From: Microbacterium sp. No. 7
Lineage (GTDB): Bacteria > Actinomycetota > Actinomycetes > Actinomycetales > Microbacteriaceae
Assembly: GCF_001314225.1 (NCBI RefSeq)
Contig: NZ_CP012697.1
Span: forward strand, 4,402,001 to 4,466,000
Length of the DNA: 64,000 bases
Reading direction: 5' to 3'
The position numbers and the translations under genes are program-made. Numbering within the stretch: the stretch's first letter is position 1; each line of letters starts with the position of its first letter. Below, one piece after another: positions 6,811-16,147 of this stretch. The notes under the pieces were generated by a model. The model saw only the letters and a program-made list of their open reading frames with translations, ran no database searches and was not told the DNA's origin.

Positions 6811-9572
6811 GACTGGAGATCAACGGCGACGCCGTCGAGACCGAGGCCCGCGCCGGTCAGTGCCTGCGCACCCTGCTGCGCGAGAACGGGCACACCGAGG
6901 TGAAGAAGGGCTGCGACGCGGGCGACTGCGGGGCGTGCGGCGTGCTGCTCGACGGCGTGCCCGTGCACTCGTGCATCGTGCCGGCCGCGCGGGCCGAGGG
7001 ACGCGCGGTCACGACCGCGGCGGGGCTCGCCCCCGGGGCCGACCTGCACCCCGTGCAGGAGGCGCTCGTCGCGAACTTCGGATTCCAGTGCGGGTTCTGC
7101 ACGCCGGGCATGAGCATCACGGCATCCACGCTCTGCGAGAGCGACCTCGACGACCTCGACCGGCGCATGAAGGGCAATCTCTGCCGGTGCACGGGATACC
7201 GTCCCATCCGGGCCGCGATCGCCGAGGCCGTGCTCGGTCCCGTGCGCAAGACCGGGGGCGGAGCCGGGAGCACGTCGGCGAGTGCGGCCGGGGGCGGCTC
7301 GGCGAGCGCGGCCGGCACGGTCGGCACGTCGGCGCGGCCCGAGGCGGGGCGGCGCGTCGTGCAGGGCCTCGAGCCGTACACGTTCGACCTGCCGCCCGAC
7401 GAGCTGCCCGAGCCGCCGCTCGTGCTGCGCGTCGTCACGAGCCCGCACGCGCACGCGCGCATCCGCGCCATCGACACGGCGCGCGCGCTCGCGGTGCCCG
7501 GCGTCGTCGCCGTCTTCACGCACGACGACGCGCCCGACGTGCGGTACTCGTCGGCACGCCACGAGCACCGCACCGACGACCCCGACGACACGCGCCTGCT
7601 CGACGACGTCGTGCGGCACGTGGGGCAGCGGGTCGCGGCCGTCGTCGCCGAGACGGCCGAGGCCGCCGACCTGGCGGTGCGCCTCGTCGAGGTCGACTAC
7701 GACGTGCTGCCCGCCGTGTTCGCCCCCGACGAGGCCCGGCATCCGGGCGCGCCGCTGCTGCATCCCGACCGCACGCCCGCCGAGCGCGTCGACCAGGCGC
7801 ACCGCAACGTCATCGCGGCGCTGCACGACGAGCACGGCGATGTGGATGCCGCACTGCACGGCAGCCACGTGACGGTGTCGGGCACCTGGCAGACGCAGCG
7901 CGTGTCGCACGCGCAGCTCGAGACGCACGGCGCGATCGGATGGCTCGACGCCGAGGGCCGGCTCGTCATCCGCTCGTCGACGCAGGTGCCGTTCCTCACC
8001 CGCGACGAGCTGTGCCACGTCTTCGGCCTCGACCCCGAGCGCGTGCGGGTCTTCGCCCCGCGGGTGGGCGGCGGCTTCGGCGGCAAGCAGGAGATCTTCA
8101 CGGAGGACCTCGTGACCCTCGCGGTGCTGCGCACCGGCCGCCCCGTGGCGTACGAGTTCACGCGCACCGACCAGTTCCAGCGGGCGTCGGTGCGGCATCC
8201 CATGCGCGTGGACGTGACGCTGGGGGCGGATGCCGACGGCATCCTGACCGCGATGTCGGTCGACCTGCTCAGCGACACGGGCGCCTACGGCAACCACTCC
8301 CGCGGCGTCATGTTCCACGCGCTCGCGGAGTCGACCACGATCTACCGCTGCCCTGCGCGGCGCCTCGACGCGGAGGTCGTGTACACCAACAACGTGCCGT
8401 CGGGCGCGTTCCGCGGCTACGGCCTGGGGCAGGTCGTGCTCGCCGTGGAGTCGGCGATGGACATGCTGTCGCAGCGGCTGGGCATCGACCCGTTCGAGCT
8501 GCGGCGGCGCAACGCCGTGACGCCCGAGGCGCCGCTGCATCCCGACGACGACCCCGGCCTCGTGTGGGGGTCGTACGGGTTCGACCAGTGCCTCGACCTC
8601 GCGCAGGCCGCGCTGCGGCGCGGCAACGGCGCCGAGGCGCCGGCGGGATGGCTCGTCGGCGAGGGCATGGCGGCCGCGATGATCGCGACGATGGCGCCGT
8701 TCGGGCACGTCGCGCACACCCGGGCGACGCTGCGGCCGAACGGACGGTACGAGCTGCGCGTCGGCACGGCCGAGTTCGGCAACGGCACCTCGACGGTGCA
8801 CCGGCAGATCGCCGCGACCGTGTTCGGGGTGGGGCACGACCGGCTCGACCTGCGCACGTCCGACACCGACCTCGTCGCGCACGACACGGGCGCGTTCGCG
8901 TCGGCGGGGATCACCGTCGCGGGCAAGGCGCTGCACGCCGCGTGCCTCGCGCTGCGGCAGCGGATGCGCGAGACCGCGGCATCCCTCACCGGCACGTCGG
9001 CCGAGGATGCCGAGGTCGCCGCCGGCGGCGTGCTCACCCCGGCGCGGCGCGTGGGCTTCGACGAGATCGTCGCCGCGGCGGGCGACGGCGAGGGGCTCAC
9101 GGCCGACGGGGCCGAGTACGGCGACCAGCGCTCGCTCGCGTTCAACGTGCACGCCGTGCGCGTCGCGGTCGATCCCGAGACGGGCGCCGTGCGGGTGCTG
9201 CAGTCGGTGCAGTCGGCCGACGCGGGCTTCGTGATGAACCCCGCGCAGTGCCGCGGCCAGGTGGAGGGCGGCGTCGCGCAGGGCATCGGCAGCGCCCTGT
9301 ACGAGGAGGTCATGGTGGGGCCGGAGGGCGCCGTGGAGACGCCGGTGTTCCGCACGTACCGGGTGCCGCAGTTCGCCGACGTGCCCGAGACCGAGGTGTA
9401 CTTCGCCGACACGGCCGACGACCTCGGGCCGTTCGGCGCGAAGTCGATGAGCGAGTCGCCCTACAACCCGGTCGCCCCCGCGATCGGCAACGCGATCGCC
9501 CGGGCGATCGGCCGCCGCCCGTTCGAGCAGCCGTTCTCCCGCGACCGCGTCTGGCGCCTGCTGCAGCGCTGA
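6807..9572 (+). CDS. Fused [2Fe-2S] and molybdopterin-binding subunit of a xanthine dehydrogenase-type enzyme
   Basis: A 921-residue natural fusion of two subunits usually made separately. Residues 1-150 are the iron-sulfur part: plant-type cluster [10 protein letters not shown] with a later HSC, and second cluster QCGFCTPGM...[11 protein letters not shown]. Residues 151-185 are a Gly/Ala/Ser linker. Residues 190-921 are the catalytic part: [20 protein letters not shown], molybdopterin loops [36 protein letters not shown], and the C-terminal [12 protein letters not shown], whose Glu matches the catalytic base of the family. It hydroxylates an N-heterocycle, presumably hypoxanthine or xanthine to urate. 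It needs the FAD subunit upstream and XdhC/MocA encoded on the other strand. The domain order differs from eukaryotic XDH, which carries FAD in the middle. Confidence 0.92.
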   Translation: MRLEINGDAVETEARAGQCLRTLLRENGHTEVKKGCDAGDCGACGVLLDGVPVHSCIVPAARAEGRAVTTAAGLAPGADLHPVQEALVANFGFQCGFCTPGMSITASTLCESDLDDLDRRMKGNLCRCTGYRPIRAAIAEAVLGPVRKTGGGAGSTSASAAGGGSASAAGTVGTSARPEAGRRVVQGLEPYTFDLPPDELPEPPLVLRVVTSPHAHARIRAIDTARALAVPGVVAVFTHDDAPDVRYSSARHEHRTDDPDDTRLLDDVVRHVGQRVAAVVAETAEAADLAVRLVEVDYDVLPAVFAPDEARHPGAPLLHPDRTPAERVDQAHRNVIAALHDEHGDVDAALHGSHVTVSGTWQTQRVSHAQLETHGAIGWLDAEGRLVIRSSTQVPFLTRDELCHVFGLDPERVRVFAPRVGGGFGGKQEIFTEDLVTLAVLRTGRPVAYEFTRTDQFQRASVRHPMRVDVTLGADADGILTAMSVDLLSDTGAYGNHSRGVMFHALAESTTIYRCPARRLDAEVVYTNNVPSGAFRGYGLGQVVLAVESAMDMLSQRLGIDPFELRRRNAVTPEAPLHPDDDPGLVWGSYGFDQCLDLAQAALRRGNGAEAPAGWLVGEGMAAAMIATMAPFGHVAHTRATLRPNGRYELRVGTAEFGNGTSTVHRQIAATVFGVGHDRLDLRTSDTDLVAHDTGAFASAGITVAGKALHAACLALRQRMRETAASLTGTSAEDAEVAAGGVLTPARRVGFDEIVAAAGDGEGLTADGAEYGDQRSLAFNVHAVRVAVDPETGAVRVLQSVQSADAGFVMNPAQCRGQVEGGVAQGIGSALYEEVMVGPEGAVETPVFRTYRVPQFADVPETEVYFADTADDLGPFGAKSMSESPYNPVAPAIGNAIARAIGRRPFEQPFSRDRVWRLLQR

Positions 9573-9605
9573 CCGCCGGGCCGGTGTCGTGCAGAGCCGG
9601 TGCGC

Positions 9606-9786
9606 CGTCGCCGAGGGTGCCGGTTGGTCTTCGCGAGGGTGCCCGTTATTTCCGCGAGGGTGCCAATTGATCTCGCGAGAATAAGTGGCACCCTCGCGAA
9701 GACAAGTGGCACCCTCGCGAGAACTGCAGGCACCCTCGCGAAGACAAGTGGCACCTTCGCGAGAACTGCAGGCACCCTCGCGGGGT
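9606..9786. repeat. 21-bp tandem repeat family C, non-coding copy
   Basis: Units of exactly 21 bases built on GCGAGGGTGCC plus about 10 variable bases. Two to three units read GCGAGGGTGCC on the plus strand (9612-9672), then five read the reverse complement GGCACCCTCGCGA (9690-9784), so the array turns over in the middle and could fold on itself. It fills the gap between the dehydrogenase and the acetyltransferase. Related arrays lie inside pucG (35137) and lacI (51271). Confidence 0.9.
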
Positions 9787-9855
9787 GGGTGGCGGGATGT
9801 GCCGCATCCGGGTGTCTCTTAATCGCGCCACAAAATCGGGGAGCACGCTGGTGAC

Positions 9856-10470
9856 ATGCCTCTCACGATCGGACGCCGCCCCCGCGCCTTGCGCGGGATC
9901 TACATCGACGAACCGGTCGACGCGCCGACCCTGCGCACGAAGCGCCTCGTGCTGCGACCGCACCGGCTCGACGACGCCGAGCAGTGGTACCGGCTGCAGT
10001 CCGATCCGCAGGTGATCCGCTACCTGCGCTGGCCGGAGCGCGACCGCCGCGCGTCGCGCCGGCACCTGCGCGACCGCACCCGGCACACGCGGCTGTGGCA
10101 GGAGAACGACTTCCTCGCGCTCGCGATCGAGCTCGACGGCACGCTCATCGGCGACGTCTCCCTGCACCTGCGCACCGCCTACCCCGACAGCCGCACGGCC
10201 GAGATCGGCTGGGTCGTCGACCCGGCCTACGGCCACAACGGCTACACGTCGGAGGCCGCGAACGCGATGCTCGACCTCGCCTTCGGGGCGCTGCGCGCGA
10301 AGCTCGTGATGGCGGTCGCCAACAACCGCAACACGCCGTCGATCGCCCTCGCCGAGCGGCTGTCGTTCGTTCCCGCGTCGCGCGGCGAGGAGTCCACCGT
10401 GCTCGTGCTCACGGCGCAGGCACACGCCGACATGAGATCCTCGCAGTACCGCCGCCGGCAGTCCGCGTAG
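9856..10470 (+). CDS. GNAT family N-acetyltransferase
   Basis: A 204-residue RimJ/RimL-like acetyltransferase that uses acetyl-CoA. It has TLRTKRLVLRPHRLDDAEQWYR (residues 25-46, the usual RimJ-like opening), IAIELDGTLIGDVSLHL, EIGWVVDPAYGHNGYTSEAANAML (residues about 115-138; the Q/R-x-x-G-x-G/A loop is present as GHNGYTSEA), and ANNRNTPSIALAERLSF near the end. Such proteins acetylate protein N-termini, antibiotics or small amines; the target cannot be told. It stands alone upstream of a two-component system, separated from it by 72 bases. Confidence 0.85.
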   Translation: MPLTIGRRPRALRGIYIDEPVDAPTLRTKRLVLRPHRLDDAEQWYRLQSDPQVIRYLRWPERDRRASRRHLRDRTRHTRLWQENDFLALAIELDGTLIGDVSLHLRTAYPDSRTAEIGWVVDPAYGHNGYTSEAANAMLDLAFGALRAKLVMAVANNRNTPSIALAERLSFVPASRGEESTVLVLTAQAHADMRSSQYRRRQSA

Positions 10471-10542
10471 GCGCGCGCCCGCCGACGCGCACCGATGCCG
10501 GCACAGACGCGGGAACCCGGGCGAGAGAGGAGGTCGCGGAGG

Positions 10543-11232
10543 ATGGACGGTCAGCTCAGCATCCCCGACGTGCTCATCGTCGACGACGACCCGGGCGTGC
10601 GCGACGCGCTCGTGCAGGGCCTCAGCCTGGAGGGGTTCACGGTGCACGAGGTCGGCACGGGCGAGGCGGCCCTCGACGCCCTCGACCGGGCCTCGCCCGA
10701 CGTGCTGCTGCTCGACGTGGGCCTCCCCGGGATGAGCGGGGTGGACGTCGTGCACGAGCTGCGCCGCACCGGCCGCGCCCTGCCCGTGTGCATCCTCTCC
10801 GCGCGCGACGACGTCGACGACCGGGTCGAGGGCCTCGCCGCGGGTGCCGACGACTACGTCGTCAAGCCGTTCTCGATCGGCGAGCTCGCCGCGCGCCTGC
10901 ACGCGCTCGTGCGCCTGCACCGCGCCCGGTTCGACCGGCCGTTGCGTGTCGGCGACCTCACCGTCGACTTCGAGCGCCGCACGGTGCGCCGCGGCACGCG
11001 CGACATCGGCGTGACGACGCGCGAGTTCGAGCTCGCGGCGTCGTTCGCCCGGCATCCGAACCAGATCCTCAGCCGCGACCAGCTGCTCGAGCAGGTCTGG
11101 GGCTACACGTGGGAGGTCGACAGCAACGTCGTCGACGTGTTCGTGGGCTACCTGCGCAAGAAGCTCGAGGCCGACGGCGAGCCCCGGATCATCCACACCG
11201 TGCGCGGCGTCGGGTTCGTGCTGAGGACGTGA
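10543..11232 (+). CDS. OmpR/PhoB-type response regulator
   Basis: A 229-residue two-component regulator. The receiver domain occupies residues 1-120: acidic pocket VDDDPG, phospho-acceptor Asp58 in LLLDVGLPGMSG, Ser/Thr in CILSARDD and Lys in VVKPFSIGELAARL. The winged-helix DNA-binding domain spans about 130-228, with the REFELAASFARHPNQILSR and VDVFVGYLRKKLE blocks that define the OmpR class. I chose ATG 10543, after GAGAGGAGG, over the possible upstream ATG 10495 because the receiver fold starts just after it. The histidine kinase follows two bases after its stop. Confidence 0.93.
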   Translation: MDGQLSIPDVLIVDDDPGVRDALVQGLSLEGFTVHEVGTGEAALDALDRASPDVLLLDVGLPGMSGVDVVHELRRTGRALPVCILSARDDVDDRVEGLAAGADDYVVKPFSIGELAARLHALVRLHRARFDRPLRVGDLTVDFERRTVRRGTRDIGVTTREFELAASFARHPNQILSRDQLLEQVWGYTWEVDSNVVDVFVGYLRKKLEADGEPRIIHTVRGVGFVLRT

Positions 11233-11234
11233 GG

Positions 11235-12611
11235 ATGTTGCGCAGTCTCCGGTCGCAGCTCGCGGTGGCATCCGCGGTGCTGATCCTCATCATCTCCGCC
11301 CTCTCGGGGCTCATCATCGTGCTGCAGATGGATGCCCACGACCGCGAGACGCTCGACGGCAAGCTGCAGGGGCGCCTCTCGCGCGAGCTCGACGACATCC
11401 CCAAGACGCTCGAGCGCTCGTCGGAGAACTCTCCGCGCGACCCGCGTCTCGACACCGGTGGCGTGTTCGGCGGGCCGTGGAGCGGCAGCGAGACGTTCTT
11501 CCGGCTCATCGACGGCACCGAGGTGATCGCACTCAAGGGCGAGCTCCCGCTCGAGCAGCCGCCGCTGCCCACGGCCGACGGCTTCTCCACCGTGACGATC
11601 GACGACGAGCCGTGGCGCTCGCTGGCCGGCACCGATCCCGCCACCGGCATCCGCGTCGAGGTGCTGCAGAGCCTCGCGCCCATCCAGCAGCGCTTCGAGT
11701 CGAACGTGCTGCTGGTCTCGCTCGTCACGCTCGTCGCCGTCGCGATCGCGACGCTCGGGGCGTGGCTGATCGCGCGTTTCGTGCTGCAGCCGGTGGCACG
11801 CCTGTCGCACGGCGCGGCGACGATCCGCGCCGACCATCCGGCAGAGTTCCGCCTGCCCGCCGTGACGACGCCCCGCGAGGTCGCGCAGCTGTCCGACACC
11901 CTCAACGACATGCTCGAGCGGCTGCAGCGCAGCATGCTCGCGACGCGGCGGTTCACGGCGGATGCCGGACACGAGCTGCGCACGCCGCTCGCGAGCCTCG
12001 GCACCTATCTGGAGATCCTGGAGCGCAATCCCGCCCTCGATCCGGCCCGCCGCGCGGAGCTGCTCGGCTCGGCCGGCGCCGAGCATCAGCGCATCGTGCG
12101 GCTGCTCGAGGGACTGCAGACCCTCGCGCGCGGCGACGCGGCGTCCCTGCCGGCGAAGGATGCCGTCGACCTCGTCGACCTCGTGAGCGACGCCGTCGCG
12201 CGGGCGCGGCGCCGGCATCCGTCGCTCGAGCTCACCCTGCACAGCACCGTGCTCGACAGCGAGGGGACGATCGACGGCTGGCCCGAGGGCCTGCGCCTCG
12301 CGGTGGACAACCTGCTCACGAACGCCGCGACGCACGGCGGCGCCCGGGGCCACGTGCGCGTCGACCTGTCGTGCACCGACGACACGCTGCGGATCGTGGT
12401 CTCCGACGACGGGCCCGGCATCGCGGCCGACCAGCGCGAGCGCGCGACGGAGCGGTTCGTGCGCGGACCCGGCGCGGTCGGCGAGGGCTCGGGCCTCGGC
12501 CTCGCCCTCGTGCAGCAGCAGGCCGCGCTGCACGGCGGCACCCTCACGCTCGGGGAGAGCGCGCTCGGCGGCCTCGCCGCCACCATCACCCTGCCGGCGG
12601 GCGGCGGATAG
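11235..12611 (+). CDS. Sensor histidine kinase
   Basis: A 458-residue membrane kinase partnering the regulator at 10543. TM1 is near residues 10-30 (AVASAVLILIISALSGLIIV) and TM2 near 158-180 (VLLVSLVTLVAVAIATLGAW); between them lies an extracytoplasmic sensor of about 125 residues. HAMP covers about 181-235. The phospho-acceptor His is near residue 246 (DAGHELRTPLASL). The HATPase_c domain has DNLLTNAATHG (N box), VSDDGPGI (G1) and GEGSGLGLALV (G2). The start at 11235 lies two bases after the regulator stop; an in-frame GTG at 11229 overlapping that stop is possible. The stimulus is not readable. Confidence 0.93.
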   Translation: MLRSLRSQLAVASAVLILIISALSGLIIVLQMDAHDRETLDGKLQGRLSRELDDIPKTLERSSENSPRDPRLDTGGVFGGPWSGSETFFRLIDGTEVIALKGELPLEQPPLPTADGFSTVTIDDEPWRSLAGTDPATGIRVEVLQSLAPIQQRFESNVLLVSLVTLVAVAIATLGAWLIARFVLQPVARLSHGAATIRADHPAEFRLPAVTTPREVAQLSDTLNDMLERLQRSMLATRRFTADAGHELRTPLASLGTYLEILERNPALDPARRAELLGSAGAEHQRIVRLLEGLQTLARGDAASLPAKDAVDLVDLVSDAVARARRRHPSLELTLHSTVLDSEGTIDGWPEGLRLAVDNLLTNAATHGGARGHVRVDLSCTDDTLRIVVSDDGPGIAADQRERATERFVRGPGAVGEGSGLGLALVQQQAALHGGTLTLGESALGGLAATITLPAGGG

Positions 12612-12621
12612 CCGGAACCGG

Positions 12622-13200
12622 CTACTGCGCCGAGAAGAGCAGGACGGACGCCTGCTCGGTGCCCGTCGCCGTCCAGCGCGTGCGGAAACGCCCGCGGAGG
12701 AACAGGACGTCACGCTCCTCGAGGCTCCAGGTGCCGCGCTCCTCGACCTCGACGTCGAGCCGGCCCGAGAGCAGCACCAGCGCCGCCTCGCCCGTGTACT
12801 CGAACCACTCGTCGACGTTGCGGTGCGCGTCGACGCGATAGTCGAAGAGCTCGATCCGGCTTCCCTCGCCGCCGCGCAGCAGCCGGCCGGTCGGCGAGCC
12901 GGGATCGTCCACCGCGGTCACCGCGGCACCCGCGGCCGCGCGGACGACGGTCACGGCGGCCGGCTCGGGCTGCGGCATGAGCTCGGAGGGCATGACGCCC
13001 AGCGCGCTCCCCAACCGGTACAGCGTGTGCAGCGACGGCGTCGTGATCCCCCGCTCGACCTTGCTGAGGAACGGCTGGCTGATCTCCGCGCGCGCCGCGA
13101 GCTCCACCATCGACAGCCGCCGGCTGCGGCGGGCCGCCCGGATGCGTTCCCCGACCGTCCGTCCGAGCGCCGCCTCGTCGGCCTCGGCAGCGTCGGTCAC
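12622..13200 (-). CDS. XRE family transcriptional regulator with C-terminal cupin
   Basis: A 192-residue regulator. Residues about 15-70 form the helix-turn-helix (GERIRAARRSRRLSMVELAARAEISQPFLSKVERGITTPSLHTLYRLGSAL). Residues about 115-190 form a cupin barrel (RIELFDYRVDAH, EWFEYTGEAALVLLSGRLDVEVE, RDVLFLRG), the usual effector domain in this class. GTG 13200 is chosen because GGAGAAG precedes it; an upstream GTG (13212) and a longer in-frame extension exist. It is divergent from the binding protein gene at 13354, so the 13201-13353 gap, which is AT-rich around 13265-13290, probably holds a shared promoter. It is a likely regulator of the catabolic island. Confidence 0.85.
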   Translation of the reverse strand: MTDAAEADEAALGRTVGERIRAARRSRRLSMVELAARAEISQPFLSKVERGITTPSLHTLYRLGSALGVMPSELMPQPEPAAVTVVRAAAGAAVTAVDDPGSPTGRLLRGGEGSRIELFDYRVDAHRNVDEWFEYTGEAALVLLSGRLDVEVEERGTWSLEERDVLFLRGRFRTRWTATGTEQASVLLFSAQ

Positions 13201-13353
13201 TCGCTTCTCCACGTTTGGTACAACACGGCAATCCCAGCGAAACGACGCCGAAACGGCCTGCCCTTTCAATATTCCTATTGGTTATATTCCCCTCGCGGCC
13301 CTCACGGCATTCTCCCACGCCGCACGGCCGAGACCCTGACCAAGGGAGCGCTC

Positions 13354-14532
13354 ATGCACAAGAACACCCGCATCACGACGGCGACGGCCGGCGCGATCGT
13401 CCTCGGACTGCTCGCAGCCGGATGCTCGTCACCGGCCCCCGAGCCGCCGACGACGACCGAGCCCGCGACCGGGCGGATCGGGCCGATCGACCTGTCGTCC
13501 GTCTGTCCCTCGCCCATCGTCGTGCAGACCGACTGGAACCCCACGTCGGAGCACGGACATCTCTATCAGATGCTCGGCGACGACCCGGCGATCGACACCC
13601 GCAAGAAGGCCGTCACCGGCCCGCTGGTCGCCGCGGGCGGCTACACGGGCGTCGAGCTGGAGATCCGCGCGGGCGGCCCCGCCATCGGCTTCCAGACCGT
13701 GTCGAGCCAGATGTACCAGGACCAGGACATCACCCTGGGGTACGTCCAGACCGACGGCCAGATCGTGGCATCCGCGACCCTGCCCACGGTCGCCGTGATG
13801 GCGCCGCTGGAGGTGAGCCCGCAGATCATCATGTGGGATCCCGAGACCTATCCCGACGCGACGACCATCGCCGACATCGGCAAGACCGACGCCGTCGTGC
13901 GGTACTACGCGGGCTCGCCCTACATGGAGTACCTCATCGGCGCCGGCCTGCTGCAGCGGGACAGGACCGACGGCGGCTACGACGGCACCCCCGCGACGTT
14001 CGTCGCGAGCGGCGGCGCCGACGCCCAGCAGGGCTTCTCCAGCAGCGAGCCGTACATCTACGAGCACGAGATCGCGCAGTGGGCGCGTCCGGTGGCGTAT
14101 CAGCTCGTCGCGGATGCCGGCTACCCGAACTACACGGCGGCGCTCGCCGTGCGGGCCGACGCGCTCGCGGAGCTGGACGCCTGCCTCACCCTGCTCGTCC
14201 CCGTCATGCAGCAGGCGCTCGTCGACTTCTACGCGCAGCCCGAGCCCGTCATCGACCTGATCCTCGAGGCCGTCGAGGCCTACGACAACGGGATCGTCTA
14301 CACCCGCGGCAGCGCCGAGTTCGGCGTGAGCAGCGTGATCGAGGACGGCGTCGTGTCCAACGGCGCCGACGACGCCGTGGGCGACTTCGACCCGGCCCGG
14401 GTCGAAGAGCTCCTCGGCATCGTGCGGCCGATCGCCGTCGACGCGGGGCTCACCCCGGCCGAGGGCCTCACCGCGGCGGACCTCTACACCAACGCCTACA
14501 TCGACCCCGCCATCGGTCTGCCCGCCGAATGA
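13354..14532 (+). CDS. Orphan ABC transporter solute-binding lipoprotein
   Basis: A 392-residue lipoprotein with an N-terminal signal ending in a lipobox (LLAAGCSS, Cys about residue 24), so anchored outside the cell membrane. It is a clear full-length paralogue of the binding protein at 23080-24264: both share IQTDWNP/VQTDWNP with SEHGHLY, LGDD, VTGPL, PQIIMWDPETYP/PQMIMWDPTVYP, SEPYIYE and PVAYQL. Unlike that one it has no ATPase or permease next to it. It precedes a 2OG dioxygenase and a deaminase in one transcription unit. It probably feeds the same ABC importer with a related ligand. Ligand unknown; NMT1/THI5-like pyrimidine-type binding is the nearest family impression. Confidence 0.85.
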   Translation: MHKNTRITTATAGAIVLGLLAAGCSSPAPEPPTTTEPATGRIGPIDLSSVCPSPIVVQTDWNPTSEHGHLYQMLGDDPAIDTRKKAVTGPLVAAGGYTGVELEIRAGGPAIGFQTVSSQMYQDQDITLGYVQTDGQIVASATLPTVAVMAPLEVSPQIIMWDPETYPDATTIADIGKTDAVVRYYAGSPYMEYLIGAGLLQRDRTDGGYDGTPATFVASGGADAQQGFSSSEPYIYEHEIAQWARPVAYQLVADAGYPNYTAALAVRADALAELDACLTLLVPVMQQALVDFYAQPEPVIDLILEAVEAYDNGIVYTRGSAEFGVSSVIEDGVVSNGADDAVGDFDPARVEELLGIVRPIAVDAGLTPAEGLTAADLYTNAYIDPAIGLPAE

Positions 14533-14591
14533 CGCCTCCCGTCCAGCCCGTTCATCAGCCCGCTCATCAGCCCGTTCAGAAGGAGAGAGCC

Positions 14592-15521
14592 ATGCCACGC
14601 TCCGTACCCGTCATCGACATCGCGCCGTTCATCGACGGCACCGACCCCGACCGCGTCGTCGCCGAGATCGACGCGGCCTGCCGCGACCTGGGATTCCTCG
14701 TGATCACCGGACACGGCGTCCCGCAGCACATCCTCGACCGCGGGGTCGCCGCGATGTCCGCCTTCTTCGCCCAGCCGACCGACGAGAAGTCACGTCACCA
14801 CGGCGAGGGGCACTCGGGCGGATACCACGAGTTCGCCAACATGTCCCTCGGGCAGTCGCTGGGCGACGCCGTGCCCGCCGACCTGCGCGAGGGGTTCACG
14901 GTCAACAGGAGCGACCTGCTCGACGCCGCGTCGCCCGTCTGGGGCGGCGATCCCGCCGACCCGGCCTTCCGCCTGGCCCTCGTCGACTACTACTTCGCGA
15001 TGAACGGCGTCGCCGACACGCTCATGCAGATCTTCGCCGTCGCCCTCGGACGAGAACGGCGCTACTTCGAGCAGTTCACCCACCGGCACGACAGCAACCT
15101 CGGCGTCTTCCACTACCCGCCGATGCAGAGCGCGCCGCTCCCCGGACAGCTGCGCGGGGGCGCGCACACCGACTTCGGCGGCGTCACGGTGCTCTACGCC
15201 ACGCCGTCGGTCGAGGGTCTGGAGGTCTGGACGGGCGAGGGCTGGGAGCCCGTGCCCGTCGTGGAGGGCACCTTCGTCATCAATCTCGGCGACCTGCTCC
15301 AGCGGTGGACGAACGACGTCTGGAACTCCACGCTGCACCGCGTCGCGAACCCCGTCGACGGCGCCTGGGACGAGGACCGCCTGTCGGTCGCGTTCTTCCA
15401 CCAGCCGAACGCCGACGCGCTGATCGAGTCGCTCGACGCGGTCTCGCCCGCGAAATACGGGCCCATCACCTCGGGGGAGCACTTCGTCGCGAAGATCGAG
15501 GCGATGAGGGTCCCTGCGTGA
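14592..15521 (+). CDS. 2-oxoglutarate/Fe(II)-dependent dioxygenase, isopenicillin N synthase-like
   Basis: A 309-residue non-haem iron oxygenase. The N-terminal DIOX_N part has VPVIDIAPFIDG and LGFLVITGHGVP. The double-stranded beta-helix carries the iron ligands HTDFGG (His and Asp) and LHRVANP (His), and the oxoglutarate-binding Arg in EDRLSVAFFHQP. ATG 14592 follows AAGGAGAGAGCC. The family uses oxygen and 2-oxoglutarate to hydroxylate, demethylate or open rings. It sits between a binding protein and a deaminase, which suggests oxidation of an imported nitrogen heterocycle or N-alkyl compound. The actual substrate is not known. Confidence 0.88.
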   Translation: MPRSVPVIDIAPFIDGTDPDRVVAEIDAACRDLGFLVITGHGVPQHILDRGVAAMSAFFAQPTDEKSRHHGEGHSGGYHEFANMSLGQSLGDAVPADLREGFTVNRSDLLDAASPVWGGDPADPAFRLALVDYYFAMNGVADTLMQIFAVALGRERRYFEQFTHRHDSNLGVFHYPPMQSAPLPGQLRGGAHTDFGGVTVLYATPSVEGLEVWTGEGWEPVPVVEGTFVINLGDLLQRWTNDVWNSTLHRVANPVDGAWDEDRLSVAFFHQPNADALIESLDAVSPAKYGPITSGEHFVAKIEAMRVPA

Positions 15522-15973
15522 GCGCGAGAGCGCACCGGGGCCTGGAGGTCCTGCGCGACACGGTCGCGCTCGCCACGGCCGCCGCGGCGGAGGGGAACGC
15601 CCCCTTCGGCGCGGCGGTCGTGCGCGACGACGTCGTCGTCGCGCTGACGGCGAACCAGGTGGGCCGCACGGGCGACCCGACGGCGCACGCCGAGGTGTGC
15701 GCCATCCGCCGGGCCTGCCGCGCGCTGGGCACGCCCGACCTGTCGGGCGCCCTCCTCTACTCCTCGTGCGAGCCGTGCCTGATGTGCGCGTCCGCGGCGA
15801 TCTGGGCGGGCATCGACGAGGTCGTCTACGCGGCCCCGATCACCGCGCTCACCCGTTATCCGATCGACGGGCTCTTCCCGCCGGAGAGCGTCGACTGGGC
15901 CCGCCTCCCCCTCACCCGCACGCTCGTCCCCCTCGACGCCGCGGCCGCCGTGCTCGGCGGGTGGCGGGGGTAG
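15518..15973 (+). CDS. Guanine deaminase-like (cytidine/deoxycytidylate deaminase fold) enzyme
   Basis: A 151-residue zinc deaminase. The catalytic zinc site is complete: PTAHAEVCAIRRAC (His and catalytic Glu) and SSCEPCLMC (two Cys). The spacing and the pattern NAPFGAAVVRDD...GDPTAHAEV...LLYSSCEPC closely follow bacterial guanine deaminase of the small GuaD type, which turns guanine into xanthine. Related enzymes deaminate other aminopurines or pterins. It begins with GTG 15518 inside the stop of the dioxygenase gene, so the two are coupled. If it is GuaD it feeds the xanthine dehydrogenase of this window; the coupled oxygenase hints at a different ligand. Confidence 0.8.
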   Translation: MSARAHRGLEVLRDTVALATAAAAEGNAPFGAAVVRDDVVVALTANQVGRTGDPTAHAEVCAIRRACRALGTPDLSGALLYSSCEPCLMCASAAIWAGIDEVVYAAPITALTRYPIDGLFPPESVDWARLPLTRTLVPLDAAAAVLGGWRG

Positions 15974-16038
15974 GCCGGACGACCCGGCGAGCGGTTCGTA
16001 GGGCGGCGACTGTGGGCGGGGCGCCGCGGGGCAGGCGC

Positions 16039-16131
16039 CCGAACTCCTCCAATCTGCCGGGTGCGCGTCGCCGCAGCCGCGGAACGGCGCGGGTGCAGCG
16101 CGCCGACCCCACCGGATCGGAGGAGTTCGGG
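16039..16131. repeat. Inverted repeat family E (GAACTCCTCC ends), copy 1
   Basis: It starts CCGAACTCCTCCAATC and ends GGATCGGAGGAGTTCGG, with about 60 bases between. Copies 2 and 3 are at 32687 and 38326. It lies between convergent genes and may terminate them. Confidence 0.85.
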
Positions 16132-16147
16132 CCGGGCACCCGCCAGG

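Noticed and set aside
9606..9786. CRISPR array
   Set aside because: Period of 21 bases with short, similar variable parts, orientation switch, and no cas genes; copies occur inside coding sequences.
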